In this document: positions 22,201-33,245 of the stretch, piece by piece | Layout of the letters: each line of letters opens with the position of its first letter | Numbering within the stretch: position 1 is the stretch's first letter | Origin: Gigantopelta aegis | Lineage: Eukaryota; Mollusca; Gastropoda; Neomphalida; Peltospiridae | Reading direction: 5' to 3' | Length of the DNA: 64,000 bases | Assembly: GCF_016097555.1 (NCBI RefSeq) | Contig: NC_054701.1 | Location: 6,197,093 to 6,261,092, forward strand | Notes under the pieces: generated by a model | What the model saw: only the letters and a program-made list of their open reading frames with translations | What the model was told of the DNA's origin: nothing | The model's database searches: none | Made by a program: the position numbers and the translations under genes

Positions 22201-24918
22201 AAACGTTGACCAGTTAACTAATTAGCCGTTTGCATGAACTTAAGTGGTGCAACATACTTCACAATTTTTAAAAATTTGATAGTAAATAGTTACTCCGAAA
22301 ACACATGTTGACTGGTCAATTTCTTAATTTATGAAAAACGCACCAGAAACTTTCTTTGTATAGCTTTCACACACACACACACACCCCCCCAGTTTTACAT
22401 TTACTGTAAGTTTTTTCCTTCTAAATTTGCAAAAATATAAGCATTTTACATAAAGGAAATGGTTTATTCAATGATGAACTCGACACATTTTTAGTTATAT
22501 GGCATCGGACATATGGTTTAAGGACCACACATTGAGGGAGGAAACTTAGTCGCCCTTCATGGGCTACTCTTTTCGATTAGCAGCAAGCTATCTTTTATAT
22601 GCACCATCAGACAGGATAGCACATACCACAGCCTTTATGTACCAGTCATGGTGTAGCACTGGTTGGAGCGAGAAATAGCCCAATGGGCCCACTGACTGGG
22701 ATTGATACCAAACCAACTACCACTGGGCTACATCTCTCGCCCCCAGCATTTAATATAAAATGCAAGTGAAAAATACTGATTTACAAGTGTACAAGTATTC
22801 AGGGGTTTCCCTAGAGCGATAAGCCGACACGGCCCGTGCTCCCTTAGCCAGCCAAGTAAGCGCATTCATGTCTGGTAAGCGCCTTAACAGCAGGACCGTA
22901 ATTTGTAACATGTATACAAAACAATGGAGCTATGATCCGTAACGTCATTCACCACACATTATCACACTTCCATTTGGTATCTCTGCAATTCTTTAGATGT
23001 TCACTTTGAGGTCCATTGATCGCACTGTTTTAATTGTGGGCGGGCTTGTGCTGGTCACGTGATACAGGTGATCGGCTACTACGAATCTGCCAGATAACTG
23101 ATTGTTGTAATAATGTCTGTACGCTTGGGAATTACGCATCAAGACAAATCAAAGAAAATACCTATTAATTGAATAAACATCTTTGAAGGTGAAATTCTTG
23201 AGTAAAACATGTCACCATTATTTTAATTTTGTAAAGTCTTTGAACCAAAGTAATAAAAACAAACCGACACTGCATGTCAATTTGAATACACATGCCAGTT
23301 CAGGGCCGAAAGACACGTCGGCTATCCCAAGGGCTGAGTTCAGCCAGACCGAGCGAAAACAAAACGTTCGCTACACTGGTTTGTGCGCTTCACGTTAAAC
23401 CAAATGGACACGACGGACACCAATCAAATAGTTCGCGAACGTTAGGAAGAACGTTCGTTGGCTGAAATGAGGAAAGCTCTCGGCGTAATATACGTCACGC
23501 TTCAGAGTCAGCTGACACCCACGTGTCAAGAGACATCGTTGCGGACATGAACAATACGATTACACGGAAGTAAATCTTGATGTAAATGTGTAGAAAAACA
23601 ATAGTTGTTTGCATCAATGAATACCTAACTGCAGTTTCATTATTTCCTTTGTCTTTGTTAATTTTGTACCTAAGGTCGAGAGCACGCACTGAGATCGCTA
23701 TCGCAGGAAATGAACATGCAGTATTTATACAAATTGCAGTTAAACGTACACTGAATTAGTTTACAATAATCATATTTGTTAGATAATGCTAGATATGTAT
23801 TTGTTAAACTGTGAGGTGACAAGCATTTAACATGACGCTGAAATCAACAGCAACAACATGGCGCAAATTATGAAATTGTTGGGTTAGTTTTTTTTAAAGT
23901 TTAACCCCCCCCCCCCCCCCACAAAACAACAACCCCAACATGATTTGATGGATTGAAGGCAAACAACTGTTTTCAACCCACGACCCCATTTCTTTTGGCT
24001 TGATTTTTGTGTTATAATGATGCTATATATGTAAGTGCCTTTAAAAAATCCTGGGGAAAGGCCCGATATTATGATAAAATTTAAGGACCCATTAACCAAT
24101 ACTTGAGCCAAATGCCTGGAATACTAGTATTACCAACAGGATTAAATATTTTGCATAGATCCGGTATACAAATCAATAATCACTTTCATAATCATTTGGT
24201 ATTACATAAATGATAAAAAAAATGGTTTACTAGATCTTTCATTTCTATAGGCTGAAAGGAAAAGATTACACAAAAAACTGTTGTACATAACAAGATCACA
24301 AACTGTCATAATCAAACCGCACACCATCCAGCTTCTGATCCCAACAGCATTGTTTTAAAGGAAGTGTCAGCATGTTGTATTTGGTTGCAAGCATAACTTA
24401 CCCACCCCTGTTCAATGCATTCTCTAGGCAGAAAAGTGGCCGTGTCAGCTGTTAAAATAGCAACAAACAATGGCAGAGATTCTTTCAAACACGAAAAGAT
24501 GCTATCAGTCTGCTGTAGAGTTCACTCCCCTGTATCTGGAGGCCTGTAAAGGAGGAACAAGTGGCCATGTGAGTTACACGGAAATGGAGGCAACTCCTCT
24601 GCCACACCACATTCCTTCTCCTCTCTTGTCCACCAACTGCTTCATATCAATCGCAAATTAGAATTATTTAAAAAAAAAAAAAAAAAGTTTTTAAATGAAA
24701 GTTAAATTTACGTTTACAAGGAAAAGGGTAAAATGTTTAAAAAGTTAGAAATGAAGAAAAGACAACAACTGAAAAACATTACCACTGCTGCCTCCACGAC
24801 CTCTTCCCCTTCCACGGAAGCCGCCACCGCCACCGCCACCTCCACCTCCACCTGACCGACACTCACGTGCAAAATGGCCACCTTTCCCACATTTGTAACA
24901 AGTATCACTTGAGGACAT
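14471..24918 (-). CDS. CNBP: CNBP, CCHC-type zinc-knuckle nucleic acid-binding protein
   Basis: Reconstructed as four coding exons on the minus strand: 24918-24783, 19381-19256, 18049-17836 and 14606-14471 (612 nt, 203 residues plus stop), with GT/AG junctions and preserved phase. The start is the ATG preceding SSSDTCYKCGKGGHFAREC; an acceptor 'tttttgcag' 14 nt upstream shows a further 5' non-coding exon that I could not locate. Domain order: one CX2CX4HX4C knuckle, an 11-glycine run followed by an RG-rich box (residues ~23-43), then seven more knuckles, ending in the acidic tail PEEED. CNBP/ZNF9 proteins are single-stranded nucleic-acid binders that act on G-rich DNA and in mRNA translation. 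Human CNBP has seven knuckles; here I count eight. Introns contain a mariner, MITEs, SINEs and (TA)n/(A)n tracts. Confidence 0.95.
14795..14916 (+). mobile_element. SINE head fragment in CNBP intron 3
   Basis: Contains 'gacattgcccagtgataaag', 'ccattgggcc' and 'gttccagccagtgcacca', and stops at a TTAA where a piggyBac-like MITE is inserted. I do not find a convincing continuation beyond the MITE. Confidence 0.6.
14921..15609. mobile_element. piggyBac-like MITE, copy 1
   Basis: Termini 'cctttagactactgg' and 'cagtagtcagaagg' are inverted repeats, flanked by TTAA (14917-14920 and 15610-15613). The 689-bp interior matches the copy at 25720-26383 nearly throughout and has no transposase. TTAA duplication is the piggyBac signature. 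It lies in CNBP intron 3. Confidence 0.8.
15861..15942 (-). repeat. MITE end fragment with 'gttagtccgga' motifs
   Basis: Minus-strand 'acagtggaacctcgttagtc' and two further 'gtccgga' blocks resemble ends of pogo/Tc1-type MITEs. Only one end is visible. Confidence 0.4.
16060..16114 (+). repeat. Poly-A run of 55 bases
   Basis: Uninterrupted A tract in CNBP intron 3. It may be a retro-insertion tail, but no element is recognisable upstream. Length is likely unreliable. Confidence 0.8.
16316..17775 (-). mobile_element. Tc1/mariner-type transposon, longer copy, in CNBP intron 3
   Basis: TIRs 'actcttcaaaagaagaa' at the left and the inverse of 'ttctttttttgaagagt' at the right lie inside TA-rich flanks, as expected for TA target sites. 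The 1460-bp element encodes a broken transposase on the minus strand. A deletion derivative lies at 59121-59966. Confidence 0.88.
16488..17460 (-). pseudogene. Broken Tc1/mariner (IS630 superfamily) transposase
   Basis: Conserved pieces appear in order but in different frames. An N-terminal helix-turn-helix (MPRLSEPQRNNAIGRLDAGE, then VSPSTISRLWDRYQQHG) is followed by SGRPRVTTPGQDRYI, then VMVWAAISHTGRTDLV with FQHDNARPH carrying a catalytic Asp, and finally SPDLNPNEHLWDELDRQ with the third acidic position. Compared with the copy near 59510, this copy lacks 13 bp after the HTH, which breaks the frame; more frameshifts follow. It cannot encode a working transposase. Confidence 0.88.
17836..18049 (-). 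CDS. CNBP: CNBP coding exon 3 (knuckles 4-6 and start of 7)
   Basis: Acceptor 'gtctttgcag', donor GTAAGA, phase 1 in and phase 2 out. Encodes ACYNCGQSGHISRDC, NCYRCGEQGHLARDC and KCYNCDEVGHISRDC. It ends at KACYT, so knuckle 7 is completed in the next exon. A mariner lies only ~60 bp downstream in the following intron. Confidence 0.94.
19256..19381 (-). CDS. CNBP: CNBP coding exon 2 (knuckles 2 and 3)
   Basis: Acceptor 'tttacag', donor GTAATC, phase 1 in and phase 1 out. Encodes ERCFKCNRFGHIARDC and ERCYKCNELGHIAKDC, then EKSIDS. Confidence 0.94.
20045..20260 (-). mobile_element. SINE copy in CNBP intron 1
   Basis: Plus reading 'atttggtaattctaccagtc', 'agcaagggatcttttatatg', 'accagttgtggtgcattggt'. 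Diverged at the head. Confidence 0.7.
20401..20632. mobile_element. hAT-like MITE in CNBP intron 1
   Basis: 232 bp with terminal inverted repeats 'cagtgtttctgccaga' and 'tctggcagaaaccctg', and 'gggtatggc' repeated inside both ends. CAG...CTG termini fit hAT. A partial 'cttaa' occurs on both sides but no clean 8-bp duplication. Confidence 0.65.
21871..22115. mobile_element. hAT-like MITE with near-perfect 8-bp target duplication
   Basis: TIRs 'tagagctgggcggtat' and 'atatcacccagctcta'. Flanks 'gttttaga' and 'tttttaga' match at 7 of 8 positions, as expected for a hAT insertion. Non-coding, in CNBP intron 1. Confidence 0.75.
22505..22745 (-). mobile_element. SINE copy in CNBP intron 1
   Basis: Plus reading 'acatatggtttaaggaccac', 'atgggctactcttttcgatt', 'cttttatatgcaccat' and head 'accactgggctacatct'. 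It has the longer tail type also seen at 31462 and 58590. Confidence 0.75.
23339..23466. mobile_element. Short palindromic MITE, copy 1
   Basis: 128 bp beginning 'ttcagccagaccgagcg' and ending 'aacgttcgttggctgaa', with internal 'cgttcgc' / 'gcgaacg' inversions. A related block, inverted, lies at 41137-41290. Class unassigned. Confidence 0.55.
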
Positions 24919-24932
24919 ACTGATCTACACCT
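24783..24932 (-). CDS. CNBP: CNBP first coding exon (5' UTR end, knuckle 1, Gly/RG box)
   Basis: The acceptor AG precedes 24932 and the ATG is at 24918. It encodes MSSSDTCYKCGKGGHFAREC, a polyglycine run and FRGRGRGRGGSS, and ends in phase 1 at a GTAATG donor. The family places its RG box in the same position, right after the first knuckle. Confidence 0.93.
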
Positions 24933-25470
24933 CTGCAAAAACAAATATAATCAATAAATCCAACTGCTGGTATTTAGAGGAACAAAATAAAATGTCTTAA
25001 TCTTACAACCGGGTTGAAAATTAGCATTGCCTGTGGTGACCTTTATTGGCCAAGGGAGACTAAGAATTTTACAAAGGTAGTTCGTTGGGCGACCATCGAT
25101 TTCAGTATCCTGTGAGTATGGTACCAGTTAAAAAAGAAAGACAATGAAACTGAATTGAATGTGATAAAACACGCTCCATCTTTTCACAGCACTAGACTAG
25201 CACGTACGTGGACCGTGTCTTTCTAAAAATAGAGCTCAAAAAGCATTGAAGACACTGCATGTATTCTTAAAATCTGGAAGCCGTCTGCTCATTTGAATGG
25301 ACTGGATACACTGTAATTATCTAGTAGAGCTACTATCTGACAATTGTTATTCAATGTTATGGTAAAACGGAATCATATTTAATTAGCTTACATTATCTGG
25401 AACAAAATCAAAATTATTTTTCACATTTTAACTCCCACTAATGTGAGCGCATACACACATACAAATAACA

Positions 25471-26571
25471 CAGGCATCGAAATAAACATGGTGTCCGGTA
25501 ACCCATTTACAGGTTACCACAAAATATAGCCTGCTAACCTATAGGTTACTACAACTATATGAAAGTTAGAATTTAATTCCTGTTACTACTACTTTTAACG
25601 CCAACGTTCTGAAATTTTATCAGTATGTAAATTATCTAGTGGACAACTGCTTAAACTCGGAATGACTATAATTGCTTGCAATTGAACAAGTGCGCACGAA
25701 CATCAATGCAATTCCTTAACCTTTAGACTACTGGATTAATTTTTAACAAAAACCACGTTGAGTGGGTACAAGTTTCTAATTTTTACTCACATATTCACTT
25801 AAATGTTTTATAAATACATGAAATAAAGTTCATATATGAATCGGTAAGTATTATTTACGTGTCTTTTTTGTAATTTTTAGATCGGCTAATGGTGATTAAA
25901 ATTAGGCAAAAAAAATCGAAAAAAAAAGTTGTTTACTTACGGGCATTTGTGGCCAGCTGTCCAGTATTTATGTCCATTATTCCCGATAAGAGTGGTTTTC
26001 TGACCATAATTTTTTTTAAAACCTGAACTACGGTTCATATTGCAATATTTGGTAATTTTCGTTGTTGATAAAACGATCAAATTTATTATCAAATTAGCTG
26101 TCACAATCAGCTATCGATCCCTGAAAATGACTGCGACGTGCCGCCATTGTTGTCAAGCGAAAATACTTGCCGAAAACCACTTTTTGAACTCAAAATTTCA
26201 AGGTATTTTCAATTGAAAAAATCAAAACAAAAGCCATCATTTTGCAAAAAAAATCTTTTTTCTTTTATTATATTTCCGTTTCTGGTGAGTGTCGTGTGCA
26301 AAACGGCGGGAAATATGAATTGGGGAATGCACTGTATACAGTATATCGACCGGCGTGACATCTCGCCTGCAGTACTCAGAAGGTTAAGAGAAAATGAAAC
26401 GCAGAAGGTTAAGAGAAAATGAAACGCAGAAGTCCTGAATGCATTGCCTGGTTTACGTTCGGAAACGAAAGTACCATTCATTGAAAATTTTTTATCGAGA
26501 ACGAAACACCGTTCTACTTTTCTAACTTGTGGTAACCTCCCGGTAACCTGAACGACCACTCTCGACGCCTG
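25471..26571. mobile_element. TIR element split by a piggyBac-like MITE
   Basis: Left end 'caggcatcgaaataaac' with 'ggtaaccc' and 'ggttaccac' motifs; right end, inverted, 'caggcgtcgagagtgg' with 'ggttaccgggaggttacc'. The terminal and subterminal arrangement resembles the 6-kb element at 49265-55323. Removing the MITE at 25720-26383 leaves ~430 bp of non-coding element. No clear target duplication found. It lies upstream of the CNBP coding exons, perhaps in a 5' UTR intron. Confidence 0.55.
25720..26383. mobile_element. piggyBac-like MITE, copy 2 (nested)
   Basis: Same family as 14921-15609, flanked by TTAA (25716-25719 and 26384-26387). After the right TTAA, 'gagaaaatgaaacgcagaag' is duplicated once. 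Confidence 0.8.
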
Positions 26572-29320
26572 CAAGACGTACATGACATAACCGACCAAAT
26601 ATTACTGTAATAAACAATAAATATGTTTTAAATGCTTTGTAATATATCTAAGTATATCATTTTGTTTCTTCTTTTTTTTTGGGTGCGTGTGTTGTCAGGT
26701 TTCTTTCTGTAGTGTGTGTACTAGTGATTAATATCTGAATTTCGTTTAATCAATCAACTCGAAAATGATCGATGTAAAGGTATTTGACGTCAAACATAGG
26801 ATTGTTGTGGTATTAAGAGCGGAAATCTCTTTTTGGTTATGGGGAATTGCCCAAAAAATACACATCTTGGTCTCCGACTGTAATGAGCGTATTTATGTCC
26901 AAATGTCAGTCTAGCTCAGTGTAAGACTATTAAACAAAAATCATATAAAGTTTCAGATAGGCTCCCACGATTACAAGGCACAGAACCGAAAACTTGTTTC
27001 CCCATGAAGTTTGAAATCCTATGGCCTGCATGTTGTTATTGGTTTTGTATAACCAACAAACAAAATTGTCCGTGCCAAATTTTATGCACTGCAAACGGTA
27101 GGTGGCCTATTACTTTAAAAAAGGTGGGGAATCCCAAATGGACGACCAACAAGGCGAGTGTAACACTGGCCAGGGCTAGCTCTGGCACTTGCCAAATTTT
27201 CCAGTTGTGAATTTTGAAAGCAGTTGGCGAATTTTACTTTAGTAGTTTGGCAAAATAATTTCATGTAATTGACTTTTTTTTTAAAATAACAGACAATTTC
27301 TGCAATTTTTTAAGTTTAGTAGACAACATGACAAATTAATTTGCTCACTGCTGGCATAGGCAGTGGAGGGGGGCAACAATGTTAATGTGCCCCCCACTTT
27401 TCAGATATTTTGCTTTATAATAGTGTGTGTAAATATAAGTGTGCCCACCCCCCCTTTTTGGCACCTTCGTAATATAATTATATAGTAAGATACTGAAAAG
27501 CACATTTCCACATGCTAAAATGTGTCAATAGCAAGCAGCCGAAGTGCCAAATTTGATTTCCTAGCTATAGTATACAACATAAAATGAAAATATCTGGTGG
27601 TGGGCAAGAACCAAACACATACACAACTATGATGTACAATCAAGATTAGCTAACCAAGGAGAACTGGCTTCTTCCCAACAAAACATGCTTGCAAACGGGG
27701 TTGAAACGCAGCCAAGGCGAAGTTTAATATCAACATATTTCTTTTTAGCAAGGGAGAAAAAAAAAAATATTGTTTACGAGTATATATATATATATATAAA
27801 AAACTAAATTTAAAAGATCAGTTGTTACTATTTTATAATTATATAGATATTCGAGTTCCTATACACAAAAACATTAAAAGAAAAAAAGTGTGAATGAAAA
27901 TCATGGCGAACCATGTGGCGTGAGCGGCCATGTGCATTCCACGCCGTCCAACATTGTACGGAAACTACTGCCAAACTTCAACGACAAACCCAAATAACAC
28001 AGTATTTTTACACTAAAATCTTCAAAAATATGTAAAATAATTAATATAATGTCTGCCGTTCCGTAAAACGTAACAAATCTCACCCTCCAACTTCTCTAAT
28101 ACTACCCTCTCACTTCTTTTCGCGCCTTGGTATATGGTTTGCACACGACTCTTATTTCTCCCCCCACTCCTTGTACTTTGCACACGACACTAAAAACTAC
28201 AATTATATTGGAGTCTCACACCGCCGTTCGCTATTTAGGTGGAACACTATTATTATTGTTTTATAAATGCATATTATTTTTAATACTAGTACAGACACGG
28301 CGGAAACAACTAGACATTGGTGGGGGATGGAGACTGACTGAGATCTAGGGCGCAAAGTGAAGTTTCTATGGTGTTCGGAGGTCTATTCCTCCGTAAAGGT
28401 TTAAAAAGTAGATGCCCTAAAATGCAGTTTCCTGCATTATACCAATAAAATTCATCTCTACCAATAATATTTTCGATTCACAATTATCGCCGTGCCTGTA
28501 GTACACTATTATTTTTATATTAAAGTTCTATAATTAAGGTCAAGGATATATTGTTATAGCACGAAATGTTAAAGTCTGAAATGTTAGGGCCTACCTCTCG
28601 GAATATGCAAACAATTGTAGGCCCATGTGTGTGTCTATATAACTACAAGTATATTGCACTAGTTTATTATCATATTATTAACGGGATGTACAATCTAATG
28701 GATTCGTTTAAATAATATTTATTGCCGTTCAAAAAGAATAGCAGTCTGCCCAAGAGGCGTTAGCCTATAGGCCTCTCCCAACATTTTACAATATGAATAT
28801 TTTACAAGCTCAAAACGTTTGCTATTTAGGCTATAATATAATATATTATTGAAGTTGTGGACCGATTTGAATATAGCATTATTTTCTCTGAGACTGAGAC
28901 TAACCGTGTCTCCTCCCACCCCCTCTCCGTTTCCTTCCACTCCCTCTCCGTCGCCACCACCCCCTTTCCGTCCCTTCCTACCCCATCACCATTCCTCCCA
29001 CCCCTCTCCGTTTTTGACGCCTATAACATACAAATTGCAGGCATCTAGAGGCCTTGTTAGCGTGTTTCGACGGCAGTGATGCTACACACTTTAAATAACT
29101 ATGTGAGCTGACTGTCCAGTAGGCCTACAGGACACTGGTTAGCCTGATTAGGTGCCTATTTAATGAGGAAAACCCCAGTGCATCATGGTCCATCTCAGCA
29201 TCAAAATGCTAGTTTCAGGCGAGTGTGTAGGAATTTAGACTATGACGAGCGAAATTTTTTTGGGTGGTTCTGTCACCTTTCCACCCGGAAAATATTTTGA
29301 AAAATAAAATAAAATTTGCA
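26572..29320. other. Region upstream of CNBP; no gene recognised
   Basis: Must contain the CNBP promoter and non-coding first exon if the gene is compact, but I cannot fix either. Holds a (TA)n near 27779-27798 and a pyrimidine-rich tract at about 28910-29015 with repeated 'ccctctccgt', a possible triplex-forming stretch. 27175-27230 has a 'cagggctagctctggcac' end typical of a MITE, without a visible partner. Confidence 0.4.
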
Positions 29321-29324
29321 TGAG

Positions 29325-29490
29325 CAGGGAACGCATCAGAAAGGATAGCACATACCACGGCCTTTGATATACCAGCCGTGGTGTACTAGCTGAAACCAGA
29401 AATAGCCTAATGGGCCCACCTACGGTGATCGATCCTAGACTGACTGCGCATCTAACGAGCACTCTACAACTGGGCTACGTCCCGCCCCTG
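29325..29490 (-). mobile_element. SINE copy, 3' part missing
   Basis: Plus reading 'ggatagcacataccacggcc', 'tgatataccagccgtggtgt' and head 'actgggctacgtcccgcccc'. Confidence 0.8.
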
Positions 29491-29825
29491 AGATAACATA
29501 ACGAAATTAAATACCTAAAGCTAAGTTACATGTGTTATCATGCAAAACAAGGCGCTATTCTACTACTGAGTACTACGGATGCACGCACACACACACGCGC
29601 GCGCGCACAAACACAAATTAAGAAAACCCCCACACAAATAAAAAAAAAACCCAAACCAAAATAAAACAAACCAAAACAACCCCAAAAGAAACAACATGAC
29701 ACACTTGTTTATTGCAAGTGCGATGGCCATTAGGCTATTAATAGCGGTGTCCAGAACCGTTAAAAAGCTACATAAAAAACCACGCCTAGACTTTGTATAC
29801 AGGAATTATCATATGGGGAGGCAAG

Positions 29826-30010
29826 GGGCGGGACGTAGCCCAGTGGTAAAGCATTCGCTTGATGTGCGGTCGGTCTGGGATCGATCCCCGTCGGTTGGCC
29901 CATTGGGTATTTCTCGTTCTAGCCAGTGCACCACGACTGGTATATCAAACGCCTTGGTATGTATTATCCTGTCCGTGGGATGGTGCATATAAAAGATCCC
30001 TTGGTGCGGA
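29826..30010 (+). mobile_element. SINE copy, well preserved head
   Basis: Plus-strand: head 'gacgtagcccagtggtaaag' with box A, B-box-like 'gggatcgatcccc', then 'tatttctcgttctagccagt', 'gtatgtattatcctgtcc' and 'catataaaagatccctt'. It is the best local reference for comparing the satellite monomer with the SINE head. Confidence 0.85.
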
Positions 30011-30693
30011 TGCAGAAGTTTTCAAAACGTTGGCCTACCTTCATTGATCCAAAGTACACTAGCATGCATTATAATATGAAGACAATCTTTCACCATTAAC
30101 AGCAAGCCGACAGAGAGATATTACCTTCCCCTCCAAAACGAAAGTTAAACAGTTTAAACAACATGTTCGAGGAAGTTAAAACATGAATTCCGCTGTGGGT
30201 GTGTGCCCCTCTGCAACCTCCAACATGATCCGCTCCTGGTTTCCACTATCCTATACATAGTTTGATCGTGAAGATACGTAATACGAAGATACCTTGACCC
30301 CATTTCTACATGACAAGTAAACAACATCACAATAGTCCTCACATTTGATCCGTAATAACCTTGGTTAATCAGAAAATGGATAGGAGAATGCTCGTAGCTC
30401 ATATAGGTTTGAATAATTAAGTAAAAAAGAAGACTTAAGTGGTTATACGATATCGTTAAACAGTGGTTAAAATCCACATTAATTTCTTCATGCGCTAAAT
30501 CATTCAGGAAACAGGGTGGACCCATGGAGTATGGAGACCCAAACGGTTAGGCTACCCAGGCGCAGATCCAATGAATTCATGGGTGGCTGAAGTGTTGATA
30601 CACACACACACACACACACGCCTACATGTGACCGTCAAATTAAATTTCGGATTTAACGTGCTTATATCATATTAATATTCAAACACGTTCACT

Positions 30694-30732
<39 letters not shown>

Positions 30733-31460
30733 TGCTGACTTGTATCCCAAATGAATAAAGGTGAGTAGGACGTCAAAAAGAGGCATCTGAAATTTGGTAA
30801 AAATTATTAATGGCTCTGAAATATTATAATTAATAGCCAAATATAAATTTGTTTGCGTAAATCAAAATCATAACCTTTTAGAATTTGGACGTAATTTAGA
30901 CGGCTCTCCAAATATAAAATTAATATTAAATAAACATTTGTGTAAAATCATTACACCATGACCGATTGTAGTCTCTCGACACCAGAAAGCGTGTATCAAG
31001 AGATAATCCCATTTGAAGATGAATTAATTACTAGACCATATGAAATGATTGTCCAGTTCAAACTGCATCCTTTGCACCTTTGATAAAGGCGTGTTTTAAT
31101 GGCGCTACTTGCAATTACGATATGAAGGTTAGAGCGCGCTCTTCTCGGCTGAGATATTAGCTTTCCAGTTTGTTTAACCAGAGATCATTAAGCAACTTGG
31201 TTTGTGAAGGCTCGATTGTATACCCGTGTTATATATTGGGGGAAAAACACCTATACGTTTACCACAGTATAGGGCTTCCACGAGTCAAAAATATTGGACT
31301 CGAGTACTTAAGGGTCAAACTCGACCCGAACCTGGACACTGGATGATAATGAGACTAAAGAATAAAGTAAAATAGCAGTATGCATCTTAATTCCAGCGCT
31401 GAACATGGATGCAAAATCATGCCATTGTATTGCATTTAGAAACCTGTTGATATATTCAGT
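30011..31460. other. Unassigned stretch with a long poly-G run
   Basis: Contains (AC)n at about 30599-30619 and a G run of about 35 bases at about 30694-30728. 31268-31330 resembles one end of a transposon ('agggcttccacgagtc'). A 123-codon minus-strand open frame at 30154-30525 matches nothing I recognise and is probably chance. Confidence 0.4.
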
Positions 31461-31461
31461 A

Positions 31462-31705
31462 TGGAAGGAACTGTTTTATTTAACGACGCACTCAACACAT
31501 TGTATTTACGGTTATATGGCGTCAAGGACCACACAGACATTGAGAGAGGAAACCCGCTGTCGCCACTTCATGGGCTACTCTTTTCGATTAGCAGCATGGG
31601 CTATTTTATATGCACTATCCCACAGACAAGATAGTACATACCAGCCTTTGTTACACCAGTTGTGGAGCACTGGCTGGAACGAGAAATAGCCTAATGGGTC
31701 TACTG
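31462..31705 (-). mobile_element. SINE copy, longer tail type
   Basis: Plus reading 'ttatttaacgacgcactcaa', 'caaggaccacacagacattg', 'atgggctactcttttcgatt', 'ctggaacgagaaatagccta'. The tRNA-like head is lost. Confidence 0.75.
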
Positions 31706-33124
31706 ACATTCAGTATGGTGACGGACGGATGGCCAGATTAAAAACAAGAACTGATCATATAATTATCGCTAATTAGTTACTGCTGGAGTAATGACGTCCT
31801 AAAACTGGCATTCGTAATTCACACGAATCATGTCGTATACCCTCAGGATAATTCGGAATGTTTTCAAATTATTTTTAAATCACTGGTAGGATTCTGCAAG
31901 TAAGGTTTTGATTGGTGGACATGAGCTCCAACTGGCTGGTGTTAGATCCACATGTAATAGTGGAGCTAATTTTAATTAGATTGGGCAAAAAATGTATGCA
32001 ATTTTATTTTATCTGTGTCAAGTAGCCTTGTTCTTAAAACATGTATGGGGTACCTGTAAAAAAAAGTACTCAAATTTTATGCAGAACTAGGGTAGTCATA
32101 GACGCTACCAGTTATCTCTGAAATGAGCAGCTGACCCCCATTTTTTTCTCATTCATTTTATATCCTTGGTGTTGATACGCCGCATGAAGGAGTTTTAGCC
32201 ACATATGTTACTATTGTGGTCTATGGGATTTGATTTGGTAGTATACACCCTCTATACTACTACTATTAGTTGAAGTAGTAATATTAGTATATCGTAGTGG
32301 TAGTGATAGTGATAGTGGTAGCGGTAGTGGTAGTCGTCGTAGTAGTAGTAGTAGTACTTAGTAGTAGTAGTAGTAGTAGTAATAACACTCCGTATTAGGC
32401 CTACAAATCGTTACTGTAAATTGCACCATGAAAACGAACCGTTATAGGAATATCGGACATTGGTGTTATCGATTTGAACGATGTCGTAGCTAAGCTTGCA
32501 CTTGTCACCTAGTTAATAGCTTTACAGTGTCCGGTTGCGCAGTATTATACTTGGGTAATCGACCCAGCAGACTGCAGCACATTGGCCAGTGGTGGAGTAA
32601 TTAAACCACCGGATTAAGATAGCTTCGCATCTCTGAAGTTCCCAGATCGGACCTAACGCAGAGCGGGTAATTTAGCCAATAATACGGAGGTGGAAGAAGC
32701 AATTTATTTTGTTTAAAGACACCACTTGCGCCGACCACACATCAGACGAGCGCTTTACCGCAAGGAATACGTCCCGCCTCACGGAGGTGGACGACTACCA
32801 CACCGACTTCTCTCTCGCTATCCATTAACCTATGTCCTGGATATAGAACACAGAAAGATGTCGTGTCCAGAACAGCGTGCTTGAACCGTAATTGTAAATA
32901 AAAACTAAAATCAGATCGTATCCGAGTAACGGCTCCAAAGCACTGAATGCAGAACTTGGTGTTTTCTTTTACAAATGCTAAACCATATGAACAGACGGCC
33001 CAAACAGGATTTGCCGCTCAATTTTAAATACGTGTTCAGAACAGGGGGTTTAAACCTTAATTGTAAATAGGCTAAGCAAAACATAATTTGCAATACAATA
33101 AATTATTAATTAGGTCCTATATTT
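31706..33124. other. Unassigned stretch with an imperfect (TAG)n tract
   Basis: About 32284-32382 is a degenerate then purer TAG trinucleotide repeat. About 32703-32780 contains SINE-like debris ('acgagcgctttaccgcaagg'). No gene seen. Confidence 0.45.
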
Positions 33125-33245
33125 AACCAAGGGAAGAACAGTTTAACGGCACTTCCATCAAGGAATCTAATTATATACACTTTCCCACAGACAGGAAAGA
33201 ACATACCACGGCTGTTGTCCAGTTGTGGTGTACTGGTTGGAAATC
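33125..33245 (-). mobile_element. SINE fragment
   Basis: Plus reading 'gacaggaaagaacataccac' and 'gtccagttgtggtgtactgg'. Only the middle of the element is present. Confidence 0.5.

Noticed and set aside
19382..24782. CNBP intron 1 examined for a CCTG tract like the human myotonic dystrophy type 2 repeat
   Set aside because: I saw no CCTG run; only (TA)n, (CA)n and poly-A tracts in CNBP introns.
30154..30525. 123-codon minus-strand ORF
   Set aside because: No recognisable motif, no supporting context, and ORFs of this length can arise by chance in 64 kb.
30694..30728. Poly-G run (and poly-C runs near 490, 23907, 50950, 60226)
   Set aside because: Possible G-quadruplex formers, but lengths of such homopolymers are unreliable in assemblies and they recur inside MITEs.
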